Positions 9,926 to 22,025 are shown, counted from the first letter of the stretch. The stretch is 64,000 bases of DNA from Arion vulgaris (GCA_020796225.1 CM036758.1:27265897-27329896), one strand, 5' to 3'. Made by a program: numbers and translations. Notes: generated from the letters alone by a model not told the origin.

Positions 9926-10962
9926 ACCAATTGAATCACTAACTTGACAAAGTAGTATGTATTGAGGGAAGAAGACATTGACAAAAGCAGATATAGGAGA
10001 CAGAGAAGAGCAGGCAGACACAGCGAGAAAGACGGGAGGAGAAAAACAAATTTAGAGCCACAGATAATCTTAGTCTATCACGAGTTTGGGCAAACAATAG
10101 AGATGAGAACAAGGAGTTTTTTTGAAGAACCCCAGAGGAAAACAAAGAATATGATCAACAAATAAACAGTGTGCATGTATTTAAAAACTTCGAAAAACAA
10201 ATAGACAAACACATGATTTGAACCATTTACCCTAATTTCTTACGACACCCATCGCCTAGCCTAGAAATACGAGCGTCCTTACGAATGACTAGCTGGTTGT
10301 GTGCTGGTTAAGACTTGAGGCCTTACGTTAATACAAAATACAATCAACAGTTAATATATAAGACAGGATACAAGAAAATTGTTTTGCTCTGAACCCTCCA
10401 GCTACGATTAAACTTGTGGTGTACATCCTACGAATCTTCAGTAAAAAAAAGACTGCCAACACATAATGTACTCACCCACCCAAATGAAGAATTTATAGTG
10501 TTTTCCCCATCAATCACACACAAAACACGGCATCATCAAACAGTGTTTATAGAGACAGTGCTCAACCGCAGCAACTACAGGAAGTTATATGCCAATTAGA
10601 ATTGAACTTGATGCCGTTAGGTTTGGTTTAGTTCTCGCTTAAGAAGATGGGACTCCCCACTCGAAGTCGATAGATTATTTCGGCAGCATCTGCACATACT
10701 TACTCTTGAATTGCCCCAAAGACGCACGTGCAGTTCATCTTTAGAGAAGAAAATAACTATGAGTAAATGTGCTCATACATTAAGGGTTTCCCATATTTTA
10801 CTTTGTTGGCTTTAGCGCTGATCAGTTTTTTTTTTGCAGCACCTCATGAACACGATTTTCCCCCTTTTGCAATCTTGCTTTATTTTGTAACTATTCTACT
10901 GTCCCAACCCCTATCCTTTGCTTTTCAATGTGGAAGAGTCGGTTATCTTAATTATATTAATA
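9926..10962. other. Unassigned, about 1 kb
   Basis: I recognise no gene. Around 10215-10270 the minus strand has a GGTTCAAATC box B-like motif and a weak box A, possibly an old SINE head. The short open frames here have no family resemblance. Confidence 0.4.
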
Positions 10963-11211
10963 CAGGGTGTTCAACTTAAAAGCAGCCCCAGTGATAAATA
11001 TAAATTTTACAGGTACGCATTCATCTCGTCTATTTAAACCGGTTCTGACTAGCTTGTCTACGTCACATTTGTTCATCGCCCCTTTCTGCACTACAATTAC
11101 ATACCATCACACAACCTTGACCTATACTACGTCATAACTGAACCTTCTCATTTCCATACATATATGCCAGATTTACTCCATTCACAGGCTGCTTTTAAGT
11201 TGAACACCCTG
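10963..11211. mobile_element. Tc1/mariner-type MITE with perfect 25-bp terminal repeats
   Basis: Both ends read CAGGGTGTTCAACTTAAAAG followed by CAGCC in inverted orientation, without mismatch. The element is 249 bp, flanked by TA at 10961-10962 and 11212-11213, and has no coding capacity. It would depend on a transposase encoded elsewhere. Confidence 0.9.
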
Positions 11212-11334
11212 TATTACTATTGTTATTAGTAGTAGTGGTATTTCTTTTCACTTGGGGCCCGCGCCTCCACAACAATCAGTAAGATGCGCCCGGTAAAAAA
11301 AACGTTGAACAGCACTGGTGTCAACAAAAACTAT

Positions 11335-11555
11335 CCTTACTGCCTGTAGTACTGCTTTTTAAGGCGATGTAGGACAGGGGGGACGTGAGCCTGGTGAATT
11401 GAATGGCCACATGGCTAGTGCAGTCGCTGCGAAACTGTTCAGGTTATGATTTTATGTCCAGATATAAAAACAATTCTTGGCTCTACCATGGATTAAACAC
11501 GGGGCTCCCGCATGCCAGCCGCGCTCTAATCCATTCGGCCAGACGCTCCTGTTAA
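11335..11555 (-). mobile_element. tRNA-derived SINE, family D, copy 1
   Basis: Read on the minus strand, the head has a box A-like TGGCCGAATGG and a box B-like GTGTTTAATCC. The body matches 45066-45455 (shared GCTAGTGCAGTCGCTGCGAA and GCAGACGCTCCTG-type blocks). This copy is not interrupted. Confidence 0.75.
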
Positions 11556-11644
11556 AGAGACGTTTTATTGAAATCTCTTTAAAGAGCATATCACTTTTCT
11601 AATCCAACAAAAATAACGAAAACCGATTAAATTAACGTTTTATA

Positions 11645-11835
11645 GTAGGATAGCACTAGTGAAAGAGAAGAAGAGAAGACCACGGAGAAGATGGATTCAG
11701 GATGTAACTGATGGTTTGAACATGACGGCTGCAGAGGCAGGTCATCTGGCCTATGAGGGAGAGAAATTCCGGAGTACTGTTGTGTTGGTAAAGTTCTTCT
11801 GATGACAAGCTATTTGATGTTGATGCGCACTAGTA
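11645..11835 (+). pseudogene. LINE C-terminal fragment (family R)
   Basis: It encodes RRRWIQDVTDGLNMTAAEAG and a final segment ending in a frameshifted version of the GQAI terminus seen at 551-803. It is 5'-truncated, and only the arginine-rich tail is left. Confidence 0.7.
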
Positions 11836-12059
11836 ATTAGTGAGAATTATCATCACAGTACTGCAGACATATACATGGTGTGCTCTGATATCCTTCACAA
11901 TATCTGAATTACCAGCGTGTAACCACTAATCACACATGTTCTGTGTTGATTAATTACATTTCCCGTGTCTCTAACAAAGTGCTCATGTCTGGAGGTTTCG
12001 CTTTTATCTTCTTCACTCTCGATCAGGGAGACAAGATTTATAATTTCTTTCAAAGTCAT
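11836..12059. other. No recognised feature
   Basis: Short AT-rich linker without recognised repeats. Confidence 0.4.
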
Positions 12060-12360
12060 CTATACGACTTGCTTCTCATATGGCATTAATGTTTGCACTA
12101 TCCACTGATTGCATCTTTCCTCGACCACTGTTGTATCAGCCAAGTGATATTTGCACCTATTGCCTTGTGCTCCTGCGTGTACTGGTAAAAAATAACGGTT
12201 AAATGGGACACTCGAGACGTTCTCATTGTGACAAGCTGTTCCAGTCTTAGAAAAAACCGGTCTGAATTTTCTTATTGAGTTGCTCAGTCTACAAGCATGT
12301 GGGAATTCACGCGAACTCAACCACTTCAGAGTCAATGTTACTGCTTTGATCTCCATTGTG
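12060..12360 (-). pseudogene. Decayed LINE RNase H domain
   Basis: The minus-strand frame has EIKAVTLTLKWLSS, matching the RNase H motif around its catalytic Glu. It is followed by RLSNSIRKF where families have SDS, and then LPVHAGAQGNRCKYHLADTT, corresponding to the PGHAGVxGNExADxLA motif. Asp residues are lost at two catalytic positions (SNS, HLAD region altered). It is therefore an inactive remnant of a retrotransposon RNase H, distinct from the family at 40-58 kb. Confidence 0.6.
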
Positions 12361-12395
12361 AAGCTGCTGATAGTTACAGCAACGGTAATGCTGTA

Positions 12396-12670
12396 CTACT
12401 TGACAGCTCTATAGCAGGATATAACTATTGCAACATAACAAGGTAATGTAAAAAGGGCGCAATAGGATCGTTTCACTGTGACATAATCAGTCAAGTGCCA
12501 TGTCTGCCGGCGTAGGCGATTATGTCTCTCTACAACTCTGTATCTCTCCCTGGTGCAGTTATTAATCAGTTCTGATGTTGATCTTTTGCCGAAGCATGTT
12601 GTCAAACCATCTAACATCTTTTCCCTCTGTCTTCCACGATCTCTCCATTCCAATACACAATCTCTCATTT
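12396..12670 (-). pseudogene. Probable LINE tail (minus strand)
   Basis: The frame starts RDCVLEWRDRGRQREKMLDG and continues STSELINNCTRERYRVV. This resembles the GRQRKxWLDxI...DRxxWR tail of LINE polyproteins. It is close to the RNase H remnant on the same strand, but the two need not come from one element. Confidence 0.4.
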
Positions 12671-13959
12671 CCTACTCTATGACACAACAGAAAAATGTTA
12701 AACAGGCTAAACGAAGTTACACAAGATGACATCCTATTGCAATCCGATAAAAGAACGTCAAAGGTATTACACGGGAGTTCTACATTAGGACATTTCTATT
12801 GTAACCATAGAAAGAAATGTCTAACAAGCTCAACAAAACTTTAGTAGGAGGATACAACTATTCAAATTAGGTTCTGTAATCTACTGACTATATAGCAATC
12901 CAAGCAGACTAGCATTATTACAGTTCTTTCTTACGGTAGCTACATTACAATGAGAGCTTAGATTCAGCTACTTTAATGACTTCACTACATTTTCCACGAT
13001 AGTGGTAGCAAAGTGACGAAGAGCAGGATTGAGAGTAGGTGGAGAGACATGATGAGGAAGATAGATAGATTGAAGGGGAAAGATATATTGAAGGGTAAAG
13101 GTGGAGTGAGAGAATGGAGTGCGACAAGAGAAAGAAGGGGAGAAGTGTGAATCAAATTCCTACGAGGTCAGATGACTGGTGAAGAGAGACGCTAGTATAG
13201 AGTGTAACGTTAGGTAAAGCGCACAATACACATGCTTATATCTGGCCAGGTGCAGCCTGAATGCCGTGTTAAGTGTACAGTATAAAATACAGAGGTTGCC
13301 TTTGTTTACATTTACTGCGTCTTGAAGTGAAACTCTTCCCCTACGCAACCCCTGACTTAACTGTACACAGACACGTGGAATTCTTCTAGGCGCAGCCAAC
13401 TAACTACTATATAGCTGGCGTGGGCAACATCTTGATTCTCTTAATCACTAATGTGATCTGAACCAGTAGTTGGACGGAAGCACACGGAGCATTGCTTCAC
13501 AAGAAGTCATGTTCTTCTTTCTATACATTTATCTGACACTTTTTATCAGGATTGTAAAAACGGAATGTAGTCCAGGTCTATTTATATAAGTCGTTCCAAA
13601 AAGTGCTGAGTCCTTTTCAGTCAGCTGGAAGTGTAAGAGGTAGAATACTTAACAGTTGAGGGAGGAAAGTGGTAGGGTGATTTAGGTTGTGGTACCAGCT
13701 TTATAAAGTGGAGGTCTAAAAGAAACAACAAATTCAATGGTTCGGTAAATGGTAACACTTTTACAGTTACATTTGTTACCCTATTCGCTGATCTTCCAAG
13801 TCGTTCCTCTTTAGTTTTCTCATCAATCGCCTTTACACTCCTCCGACGCTTGTATTCAAGTCTAATAACTAATTTTTCCTCCTTTTATCCATGTTTCTGG
13901 CCTTCTTTTTTCCCCTTATCATTTCCAACCGCATATCTCTAATTAACTTTCATCGATTT
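12671..13959. other. Unassigned, about 1.3 kb
   Basis: No clear gene. A purine-rich plus-strand stretch at 13020-13150 could be a LINE tail (ESRWRDMMRKIDRLKGK, GVREWSATRERRGE), but the match is weak. The minus-strand frame at 13160-13399 has no recognised domain. Confidence 0.35.
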
Positions 13960-15055
13960 TTAAAAAAGCCTTTGATAGTCTACACAGAATCTCCTGTGGA
14001 ATATTCTGAGATGCTATGGAATACCAGACAAAATAATAAACATTATCAAGAGCCTCTATGATGGTTCACAGTGTGCAGTTCGCACTGACACATACACAGC
14101 GACTGGTTTATGGTTTGAAACCGGAGTAAAGCAAGGCTGTTTCTATCTCCGTAATTGTTTGGTTTGGGTGGCCACTGACTGGGTGATGCGAAAATGTTGC
14201 AGGGGCGAAGCTGGCATCGACTGGGTAGAAAATAGTCAACTAGAAGATTTGGATTTTGAAGATGATATTGCCTTGTTAAGTAGAAACAACCAAGATATGC
14301 AAAAAAAACAGACAACTTGTCATCTATAGTATCAAAAGTTGAACTGCAGATAAGCTATGAAAAAACAAATATAATGCAGACACCTATGCAAGTAATGCAG
14401 ATATCACCCTGAAATCTAAAATGATAAAAATAACAGAGCAGTTCACCTATTTGGTAGCAATTTTGATTGCACAGGAAATGTTAAAAAGAAATTATGATAC
14501 GAATTGGCAAAGCAACATCAGCTTTTAAAAGTCTAAATAAAATATGGAACTGCAAGTTATATAGTATTAAACTAAATTACGAATTTTCAATTCAAATGTT
14601 GTATCAATCCTAACATATGCCAGCGAGAGTTGGAAAATGAATAAAGATATAGAAAACAAGTTGAATGCATTTGAAAATAGATATTTGCGAAAAAAAAATG
14701 AATATAAAATGGAACGAATTCAGAAGTGATGAAATCAGAGAAATGACCTGTCAACCACTAGTGACAACTGTTATAAGAAAGAGAAGATGGAGATATGTTG
14801 GACACACCTTGAGAAGAAATGATCAAAGAATATCAAAGCAGGCATTGAAGTGGGATGCAAAGGGGTTTAAGTAAGATAGGGCGACCTAAGGAGACCCTGA
14901 AACGACTTTGCTGAGAGAGGCAAGAAATATCAGTTTCCAGTTCCATGGAGGAGATTGAGCGAGTTGCCCAGGATAGAGGGTATGGAGAAATTATTTACAG
15001 GCCCTATGTAACGTATAACGGAAGGAGAGGATTTATTATTACTATTATTATATCT
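13960..15055 (+). pseudogene. RTE-like LINE fragment: reverse transcriptase half and C-terminal tail
   Basis: It begins in reverse transcriptase motif A (FKKAFDSLHR) and continues with motif B (TGVKQGC-like at about 14126). Motif C is changed to DFEDDIALLSR (about 14250; FADD became FEDD). The tail has KRRWRYVGHTLRRNDQRISK (14665-14874) and ends with an untranslated part that matches 1567-1696. Many stops and frameshifts make it a dead copy. Its closest relative here is the nearly full-length element at 15901-19182. Confidence 0.8.
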
Positions 15056-15586
15056 TTAATTCATTAATTTCGATAGATCTACGAAATTGTATCATTTCCG
15101 AAATTTCAAAGTCCCAAACAGGGCGAGACTGAGCATATTAAAGAAACATGAACCGTCCCCTCAAAATCGGTTAAAATAACAATTGGCAAATTTAGTTTTT
15201 CAGATTATAAACTTGTGTGTTCTAAAAAAAAACAATAATTGGCCCGAGTGTGAATCAAACGCATGGTCTACCGCATGGTAGACGAGACTTATCAATTACG
15301 CTACACACACATGTAAGCAAATGTGTTTAAAATACGTTATAATAAGAGTGATTTCATCGTTGCTTTAACATGTGACAGGCACGTTGAGACATGAATACAA
15401 CATTTCGTTTTAACTTTTCATAGCCATTTCGTTAAGATGGAATTTAGATATAGAGAAGAACTAATAGTCTGGTTTTATAATTTTTACATCTTCCCATCTA
15501 TGAAAGCTACCCTCTTGCCAAATTTCAAGTTCGTATGATGTTCAAATGTATTTAAACAATGAGAACAAACAACAGAAATTTCATTT

Positions 15587-15592
<6 letters not shown>
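15056..15592. other. Mostly unassigned; tRNA-like motif at 15240-15310 (minus)
   Basis: The minus strand at 15240-15310 carries GCGTAATTGATAAG and GTTTGATTCAC, which resemble pol III boxes A and B. This may be the head of another SINE. The remaining bases show nothing recognisable. Confidence 0.35.

Positions 15593-15629
<37 letters not shown>
15593..15629. repeat. (TA)n microsatellite
   Basis: An uninterrupted run of alternating T and A. Confidence 0.95.
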
Positions 15630-15632
<3 letters not shown>

Positions 15633-16239
15633 CGCAGAGGTCTGAAAGCAAACGAAGGAAAAATACTACAATAATGAATTAAAAATATAAGGAAAACAGT
15701 ACTACAAATGGGGAAAATCGCATGTCAGATTAGACCAATAGGACAAAGATCAGACCGTATTGGAGATCCCTTGTAACAAACATTCGATGATAAAATAACA
15801 CAATATCTGATCTGATCGTAAGCTCTGATGGCCTTCAATGTGACCAAAAGATTTGAATCCTGTTACTATATAACTTAATATAAGGTGTACTATAATATAT
15901 CTCCTCCATGAGGCCATTACCTTGTAGTGGTGGTGGTGGGGGGGGCTTGCGTACCTCAGGGACCCGGAGAGCTATGCCGGCAGGGTTACCCAAGCCGGGA
16001 AGGTCGAAGGAGAGAAGGCAGACTAAATGTGGTCTCCTGGTCCTCCAGGTTGGGGTTGTGCGATGGGCTAACTACCCATCCATTTAAAAAAACAGTAGTT
16101 ACAGAAACCAAAAACAAATTGTTCAAAACTAACTCGAGTCTCGAAGGACTAGGGCTCCATGCAGAGACAGATGACACGCAGCAGCCAAATCCGCAAGGAA
16201 GCTGATGTGCTGACGACCCTTTTTCGGCCGCAGACAACA

Positions 16240-17020
16240 AAGATAGAAGCACCCAGGTTGATTACACAGAAGTCCACCCTTGTAGGGATGTGGAATGTAA
16301 GGACACTGCTAGAGACAGGCAGATGTGCACAAGTGGTGAAGGAGATGCATCAGTACAAGCTTACGTTGCTGGGAATGTGTGAAACAAGGTGGAATGCTTT
16401 TGGGGAAACAAGACTTCAGACAGGAGAAACGCTGCTCCATTCGGGCAAAGAAAATGAAGATGATCCTCGGGAAGCCGGGTGGCCTTGATGCTGACCTAGG
16501 AAGCAAGCAAAGTCTGATGGAATGGGAACCAGTGTCGGACCGCATTATTAGTGCAAGGTTCGTATCTAAGTTCCAGAAGACCTACATAATTATGTGTTAT
16601 GCACCGACGAACGATGCAGAGGAGGTGGAAAAGACCATTTCTATGCACAACTACAGGCAACTGTGGACAAAGTCCCAAGCACGACATGATGATTCTTATG
16701 GGGGGATTTAAATGCCAAGGTGGGCAACGAAAACACTGGCAGGGAAAAAGAGATGGAGTAAATGGTTTTGAAGAATGAACGAAAATGGTGAGATATTTGC
16801 AGACTTCTGTGCCTCCAATGAGCTTGTCATTGGGGTACACTCTTTCCGCATCGAAGATGCCATAAGGCAACATGGATCTCGCCAGACCATCGGACGGAAA
16901 ACCAGATCGACCATGTGGCAATTCGCCAACGATGGAGACATCACTACAAGATGTTAGAGTGAAGAGAGGAGCAGACATAGGATCTGATCACCATCTGGTA
17001 ACTGTAAAATTAAAATGAAA
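16240..17020 (+). pseudogene. LINE apurinic-like endonuclease domain (frameshifted)
   Basis: This nuclease would nick the target to prime reverse transcription. Visible motifs are LVGMWNVRTLLETG (16291, catalytic Asn), LLGMCETRWN (16378, catalytic Glu), CYAPTND (16598) and DLNAKVGNENTG in a shifted frame (16705, after an extra G in a G-run). GSDHHLVTVKL with the final catalytic His follows near 16980, again in another frame. At least three frame changes separate these motifs, so no active enzyme is encoded, although every catalytic residue is still readable. Confidence 0.8.
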
Positions 17021-17659
17021 CTATCGGCAAAGAAGAAACAACAAAGTACACGAATCAAGTTTGATGTCAAGAAACTCCAATCGCAGGTGCCAAAGGAAGT
17101 CTTCCAGATTGCTCTAAAGAACCGTTTCGAGGCACTACAGACAACAGAAGAGGAAGGTACAGGGGAAGTAGGTGGAACACCTTAAAGCAGGCGACGGTTG
17201 GAGCCTGTGAAATAAATACTTGGGAGACCATCATCAATCAGGAAACCCTGGATCACGGACGAAACATGGCAGAGGGTGGAGGAGAGGAAGAAGCTGAAAC
17301 AAGAAGTAAACCAGTCACGAACAAGACAACAAAAACAGGCGGCAGCAACTAGATATAACAGATGGCTAGGAGGTAAAAAGACAGCTGAGAAACGAAAAAA
17401 GAGCATTCATAAATGAGATAGCAGAAGAGGCAGAGACAGCAGCTAGCAAAGGTGACCTCAAGGCTCTCTATGAGACAACCAGATTGTTGAGTGGGAGGAA
17501 AAAATAAGCAGAGCAGGCCAGTGAGAGATAAGACTGGAAAACTTTTGACTAAAATTGATGAACAATGGGCGCTGGAAAGAGCATTTCCAGGAAGTGTTAA
17601 ATAGACCTCCCCACTAAACCCACTAGATTTAGGGCAAGGAGACCCGCTGGACATAAACG

Positions 17660-18430
17660 TAAGGGAGATCACAAAACAAGAAATCCGCAATGCCTTGAAA
17701 AACTTGAGAAAGGGCAAGGCGGCAGGAGTTGATAATATCCCAGCGGAAGCTCTGAGGGGGGGAGGAGAAGAGATGGTAAACCAACTCCACATATTGTTCA
17801 ACTTGGTGTGGGACAGGGAGGAGATACCAGCAGATTGGAAGAAAGGCCTCCCCGTGAAACTGCCAAAGAATGGCAATTTGTCAAACTGTGACAAGTGGAG
17901 AGGGATCATGCTGCTCTCCATTCCCAGCAAAGTCCTCACTAGGGTTATTCTGGACAGGATGAAAGACGCTATAGACCAGAGGCTTAGGGACGAACAGGCG
18001 GGATTCCGGAAAGATAGATCTTGCAATGACCAGATAGCCACCATAAGAATCATAGTGGAACAAACAATGGAGTGGCAGGCTCCACTCTACGTGTGCTTTG
18101 TTGATTTTGAGAAGGCATTTGACAGCATAGATAGGAAATCAATGTGGGGATCCTAAGAAACTATGGGGTGCCGGAGAAGACTGTCGACATCATCAGGCAG
18201 CTGTATGAGGTTTGCCTGCCAGGTTATTCATGATGGAAGACTGTCAGAGGAGTTCCTGGTCACTACTGGTGTTAGACAGGGATGCCTGCTGTCCCCCTCC
18301 TCTTCTTGGTGCTACTTGATTGGGTCACACGCACAGCCTACGCCAGGTCTGGAAAAGGCATACAGTGGACACTTATGTCAAAGCTAGAAGACCTGGATTT
18401 TGCGGACGATCTCGCCTTGCTTTCGCATAG
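17660..18430 (+). pseudogene. LINE reverse transcriptase domain (frameshifted)
   Basis: It begins with NLRKGKAAGVDNIPAEALR and WRGIMLLSIPSKVLTRVIL. It continues with EQAGFRKDRSCNDQI and motif A (CFVDFEKAFDSID, about 18094-18126), which has the catalytic Asp. A one-base deletion in a G-run creates a stop at 18154. Motif B (TGVRQGCLLSP) follows near 18265, and motif C (LDFADDLALLSH, 18390-18425) keeps the two aspartates. The catalytic core is intact at residue level but not translatable as one protein. Confidence 0.85.
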
Positions 18431-18451
18431 ACTACAAGACATGCAGGAAAA

Positions 18452-19182
18452 GTGGATGCTCTGGCACAAACGGCACAACGAGTCGGCCTTAAAATCAGTC
18501 AAGAAAAGACTAAAGTAATGCGTAGCAACAACATACAGCAAGATCCAATACTGATTGAGGGAAAGGACATAGAAGATGTGGATGAATTTGTCTACCTTGG
18601 AAGTAAGATCAGCAGATCAGGAGGTACAGATGAGGAAATTAATGCTAGGATTAGGAAGGCCTGACAGGCCTTTGCGATCCTGCACATGGTGTGGAAGTTC
18701 GCTGCCATCTCCACGAAAACAAAGCTCAAGATTTTCAGCTCAAATGTGAAGTCGGTGTTGCTGTATGGCTCGAAACTTGGCGAGTCACTAGGGCAAATAC
18801 AAATAAGATCCAGACCTTTGTCAACGGATGTTTGCGGCGGATTCTCAGATTGAGATGGTATGATAGAGTTACAAACACGGATCTGTGGATAAGAACAGGG
18901 CAGGAACCTATGATGACACAGGTCAAGAGGAGAAGATGGCGATGGATAGGCCATACCTTGCGGAAGACACAGTCGAGTGTCACTAGACAGGTGCTCGAGT
19001 GGAACCCGCAGGGAAAACGAAAAGAGGACGCCCTAAGCAGACTTGGAGACGAGGTCTTACTGAGGAGCTGAAGAGTGCTCAATTGACCTGGGAGAACATA
19101 AAAGAACAGCCAGAGACCGAGAAGAGTGGCGAACAACTGTTGAGGCCCTATGCTCCCCGAGGAGCGGAGAGGATTAATGATG
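18452..19182 (+). pseudogene. LINE post-RT and C-terminal domain
   Basis: After the reverse transcriptase come GLKISQEKTKVM and FVYLGSKISRSGGTDEEINA (18452-18664), a stop, and then RRILRLRWYDRVTNTDLW. RRRWRWIGHTLRKTQSSVTR follows, and a GRPKQTWRRGL segment in the next frame ends at 19191, just past the element end. This arginine-rich C-terminus is shared with the solo tails at 23055 and 54127 (minus). Confidence 0.8.
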
Positions 19183-19194
19183 ACTATAATATAT

Positions 19195-19762
19195 AATTAT
19201 ATAACAATGATATACACCAGTAGCACATCTATTCAAATGTGTGTTCTACTGAACCATATTCAGGCACAATCTATGGTTGGAAGATAGTCAAAATGATACT
19301 GACTAGATCTTCAGATAGAGAACCAATATGTGCATCTTTCTGACGACTAACATTCATCGTAGCAATTCAGGACGTAATTTTCTTCTTGCCTTGAACATAC
19401 CTAAAGTATAGTAGTACTCGGCATGACCAGAAGGTAATCTGGTGGCGGGGAATGAGCAGACTTAATCCTACATTGGCTATTGCATGATTGAGCAGCATAG
19501 TGAGCCAACGCCATGGTGCTAGAAAAGTCAAATTCTGTCTCTTGTCCGGGGCGAATAGAAACTTCAGACATTACATCCCTAGAATGCTATGCACAACATA
19601 AATATTACATGATATTGGACGGAAGGGCAATCAACAGCCCAAACACGGCTGAAACATTGAAGAAGAACAAATGTATATACCAAACTGATATAGACTACAA
19701 AAAATGACAGATGAAATAAACACTCGTACAATATCACATACCGGGAGGAGGAAGGTGTCGGG
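19195..19762. other. No recognised feature
   Basis: About 570 bases with no recognised repeat, promoter box or coding remnant. Confidence 0.5.
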
Positions 19763-20015
19763 ATGGGTCTTTGTGGCGTAGAGGTTAGGTGCTCGTCTCT
19801 CGTGCCAAAGATACCATGTTCGCTCTTTTGTAGAGCCTTCTGGATATTTTTCCACAGACCCTTGTAGGTGAGATCGAGTTCCTAGTCATAATGGAGACGG
19901 ACGATAAAACGTTGGTCCCGTGTTCAATTTAAGCACACAAAAGAACCATTGGCAGTTGAAAGTCAAGAAGAGCTGGCTGGAAAGCAGCTGCCAGGGCAAA
20001 ATTCATTAGAAAAGA
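19763..20015 (+). mobile_element. tRNA-derived SINE, family E, copy 1
   Basis: The head GTGGCGTAGAGGTTAGGTGC resembles box A and its surroundings; box B is weak. The body has GGTGAGATCGAG, GGAGACGGACGATA and GTCCCGTGTTCAATTTAAGC, then AAGAGCTGGCTGGAAAGCAG. A reverse-oriented copy is at 36173-36590. Confidence 0.7.
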
Positions 20016-20397
20016 TTAAAAATAAAATCCCTACAAAAATATCTTCACCATTACATTGGAGACCCTCGCCCATGCTACGGAGTTCGTGCACTGCCAGCTG
20101 AGATCATCCTGTTTAAGAAAGAGATCGGAGCAGACATGGTTACTCACCGATGTACAATGATGATGGTAAAATCAGTCAAACATAAGATAAGACAACACAT
20201 TACAAAAACCGAGAGACATACATTAAACAGAGATGTATAAGATAGATACAAACGTACCCAAAAATGATTCAAATATATAAACCACACGAAACTGGAGCAA
20301 GTGCTTAGTTAATCTATAGAAAACATCTCTGAAATGCAAAATGTTACTGGCACTCACAGTTTAGATCTGGTTCTGTGGTTATGTTCCAGTCTGATGT

Positions 20398-20398
<1 letters not shown>
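20016..20398. other. Mostly unassigned; short SINE-C-like patch
   Basis: At 20070-20100, GCTACGGAGTTCGTGC matches the body of SINE family C (29138-29374). The rest is unrecognised. Confidence 0.35.
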
Positions 20399-20469
<71 letters not shown>

Positions 20470-20475
20470 ATATAA
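20399..20475. repeat. (AT)n microsatellite
   Basis: Long alternating AT run with one phase change. Confidence 0.95.
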
Positions 20476-20710
20476 CCTATGACCTTCAAGACTGGGCTGG
20501 GTGTATGTGTGTGTAACTTGAAATGCACACATCTGCTTGGCTAATTCGGTTCTCTCTGTCTGATGGTATTTGGTCACGCGCGGTTTGTGAGACATCTGGA
20601 ACTGGTTATCTACGTTCATTTCTTTCTCTTCAGTTGTATTTCCATCTCGCAGTCAGTATTTATTTCTTCTTATTCTACGTTCAGGTCATTGCTTCTGTTA
20701 TTATGTTATA

Positions 20711-20790
20711 ACCACCGTCGCCAGTACTACCACCACCACTACTACCACCACTAATACTACTAACACTACTACTACCACCACTACCACACT
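20711..20790. repeat. ACC/ACT-rich microsatellite
   Basis: Imperfect trinucleotide run of ACC and ACT. Confidence 0.85.
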
Positions 20791-21399
20791 AACGTTATAC
20801 TGTAGCATGTAGATCGAATTGGTTAAAGGGTGTCCATCAGAACTGACACGTACCATATAATATGGAACACACAGAAAACCACATGTACTAGAGTTACTTT
20901 CGTAACACAGGTTGACTGAAAATGAAGTAAACAGAAAATTAAAAAAGAAGTATCCATATACTCTATCTGCAGCCAGAGTTCGATATTAAGTAAAACTACA
21001 TCATGTTCGTGATACATCAGGAGGAAATTACCTCACACATTTGCTTCCTTAAATATACTTCGTGCTTGAATCACGCAGAGTTCGAGATTTTATTTATTGC
21101 AATTTGTTTCAATTATGGGGTGCAACATAAATTTGACACACAATAAATTAATTATGGTCCTGTTCAGCGACAATATGTGGAGATGCTTTGTTTTGTATAT
21201 ATTGATCTAATGACTACGATACTTGATTAAAGACATGGCAGCAACAGAGATAGCAAAGGGGAAATTTATAACAAATAGGAATGTAAGCCTTAGATGTCAA
21301 AAGCTAGTAAGACTGCCATATAAGGATGTGAATCATAGACCAGATAAGAAATATTCCAGAGAAAAATGGAATCTTTCGAAATATAGTAATCATTATCAA
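20791..21399. other. No recognised feature
   Basis: About 600 AT-rich bases without a recognisable repeat or gene. Confidence 0.5.
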
Positions 21400-21740
21400 A
21401 TTGCTTGTTCTGAGCAGAACGTTGCCACCCTAACAGTCCTTTGAAATTGCTCTCTCTCATAGGCCAGATCTCCCGCCGCTACAGCCGTCATGCTCAAATC
21501 ATCAGTCACATCCTGAATCTATCTTCTCCGTTGTCTTCCTCTTATCCTCTTTGCCGGGATGAATCCTTCAATAATGGTTTTCTTCAACCCCCGTGTCTCT
21601 TTATATGTCCAAAATACTTCAGTTTTCCTCATTCTTATTTGTAGCATCATCCAATTTTCTTGATTTTAAGTTCTTTCTGGATATATCTATTTGTTCGAAA
21701 TATAGTGCTACATAAAAATCCTTAGAAAGTCATGGACAGA
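21400..21740 (-). pseudogene. LINE C-terminal fragment (family R), minus strand
   Basis: The reverse complement encodes the same tail as 551-803: a KYFGHI-like segment, an arginine-rich block before QDVTDDLSMTAVAAGDLAYE, and the FCSEQAI-like terminus (near 21405). It is interrupted by frame changes. Confidence 0.65.
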
Positions 21741-21874
21741 GAAGAAGAAGAGGAATATAGATATCATACAAGAGCTTAACATGGAGGAACATTAGGTCAT
21801 AGTCAATAACATATCTCAGTAGATGTAACACTTTGCTCACATTATAAGTCAGATTTATACAGAACCATAATGGA

Positions 21875-22025
21875 AGGCATAGCTCCAGAAAGACGAAGCA
21901 GAGGAAGACCAGGATGACGATGGCAACATGACATCACAGAAACATTGAACACAACGAAAAGCTGTAATGAGAGTAGCGGTCTGCGAAGGACATTCTGCAT
22001 GAAGAGGGTCGTGTTATCCATATGA
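21875..22025 (+). pseudogene. Short LINE C-terminal fragment
   Basis: One frame reads MEGIAPERRSRGRPG, then RWQHDITETLNTTKS and ESSGLRRTFCMKRVV. This is the usual arginine-rich LINE tail order. Only about 150 bp remain. Confidence 0.5.

Larger units (their letters stand above)
15901..19182 (+). mobile_element. End-to-end RTE-like LINE with 12-bp target duplication
   Basis: The element is 3.28 kb long. It starts CTCCTCCATGAGGCCATTAC and ends GAGGATTAATGATG. It is flanked by the perfect direct repeat ACTATAATATAT at 15889-15900 and 19183-19194. It contains, in order, an APE-type endonuclease, a reverse transcriptase and a C-terminal arginine-rich domain. That order and the size fit the RTE group, which has one main protein and no RNase H. 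Both ends are present, so it inserted as a full-length copy. It has since acquired frameshifts and stops. Confidence 0.85.

Noticed and set aside
20334..20516. Open frame with an isoleucine-tyrosine repeat
   Set aside because: It is the translation of an (AT)n microsatellite.
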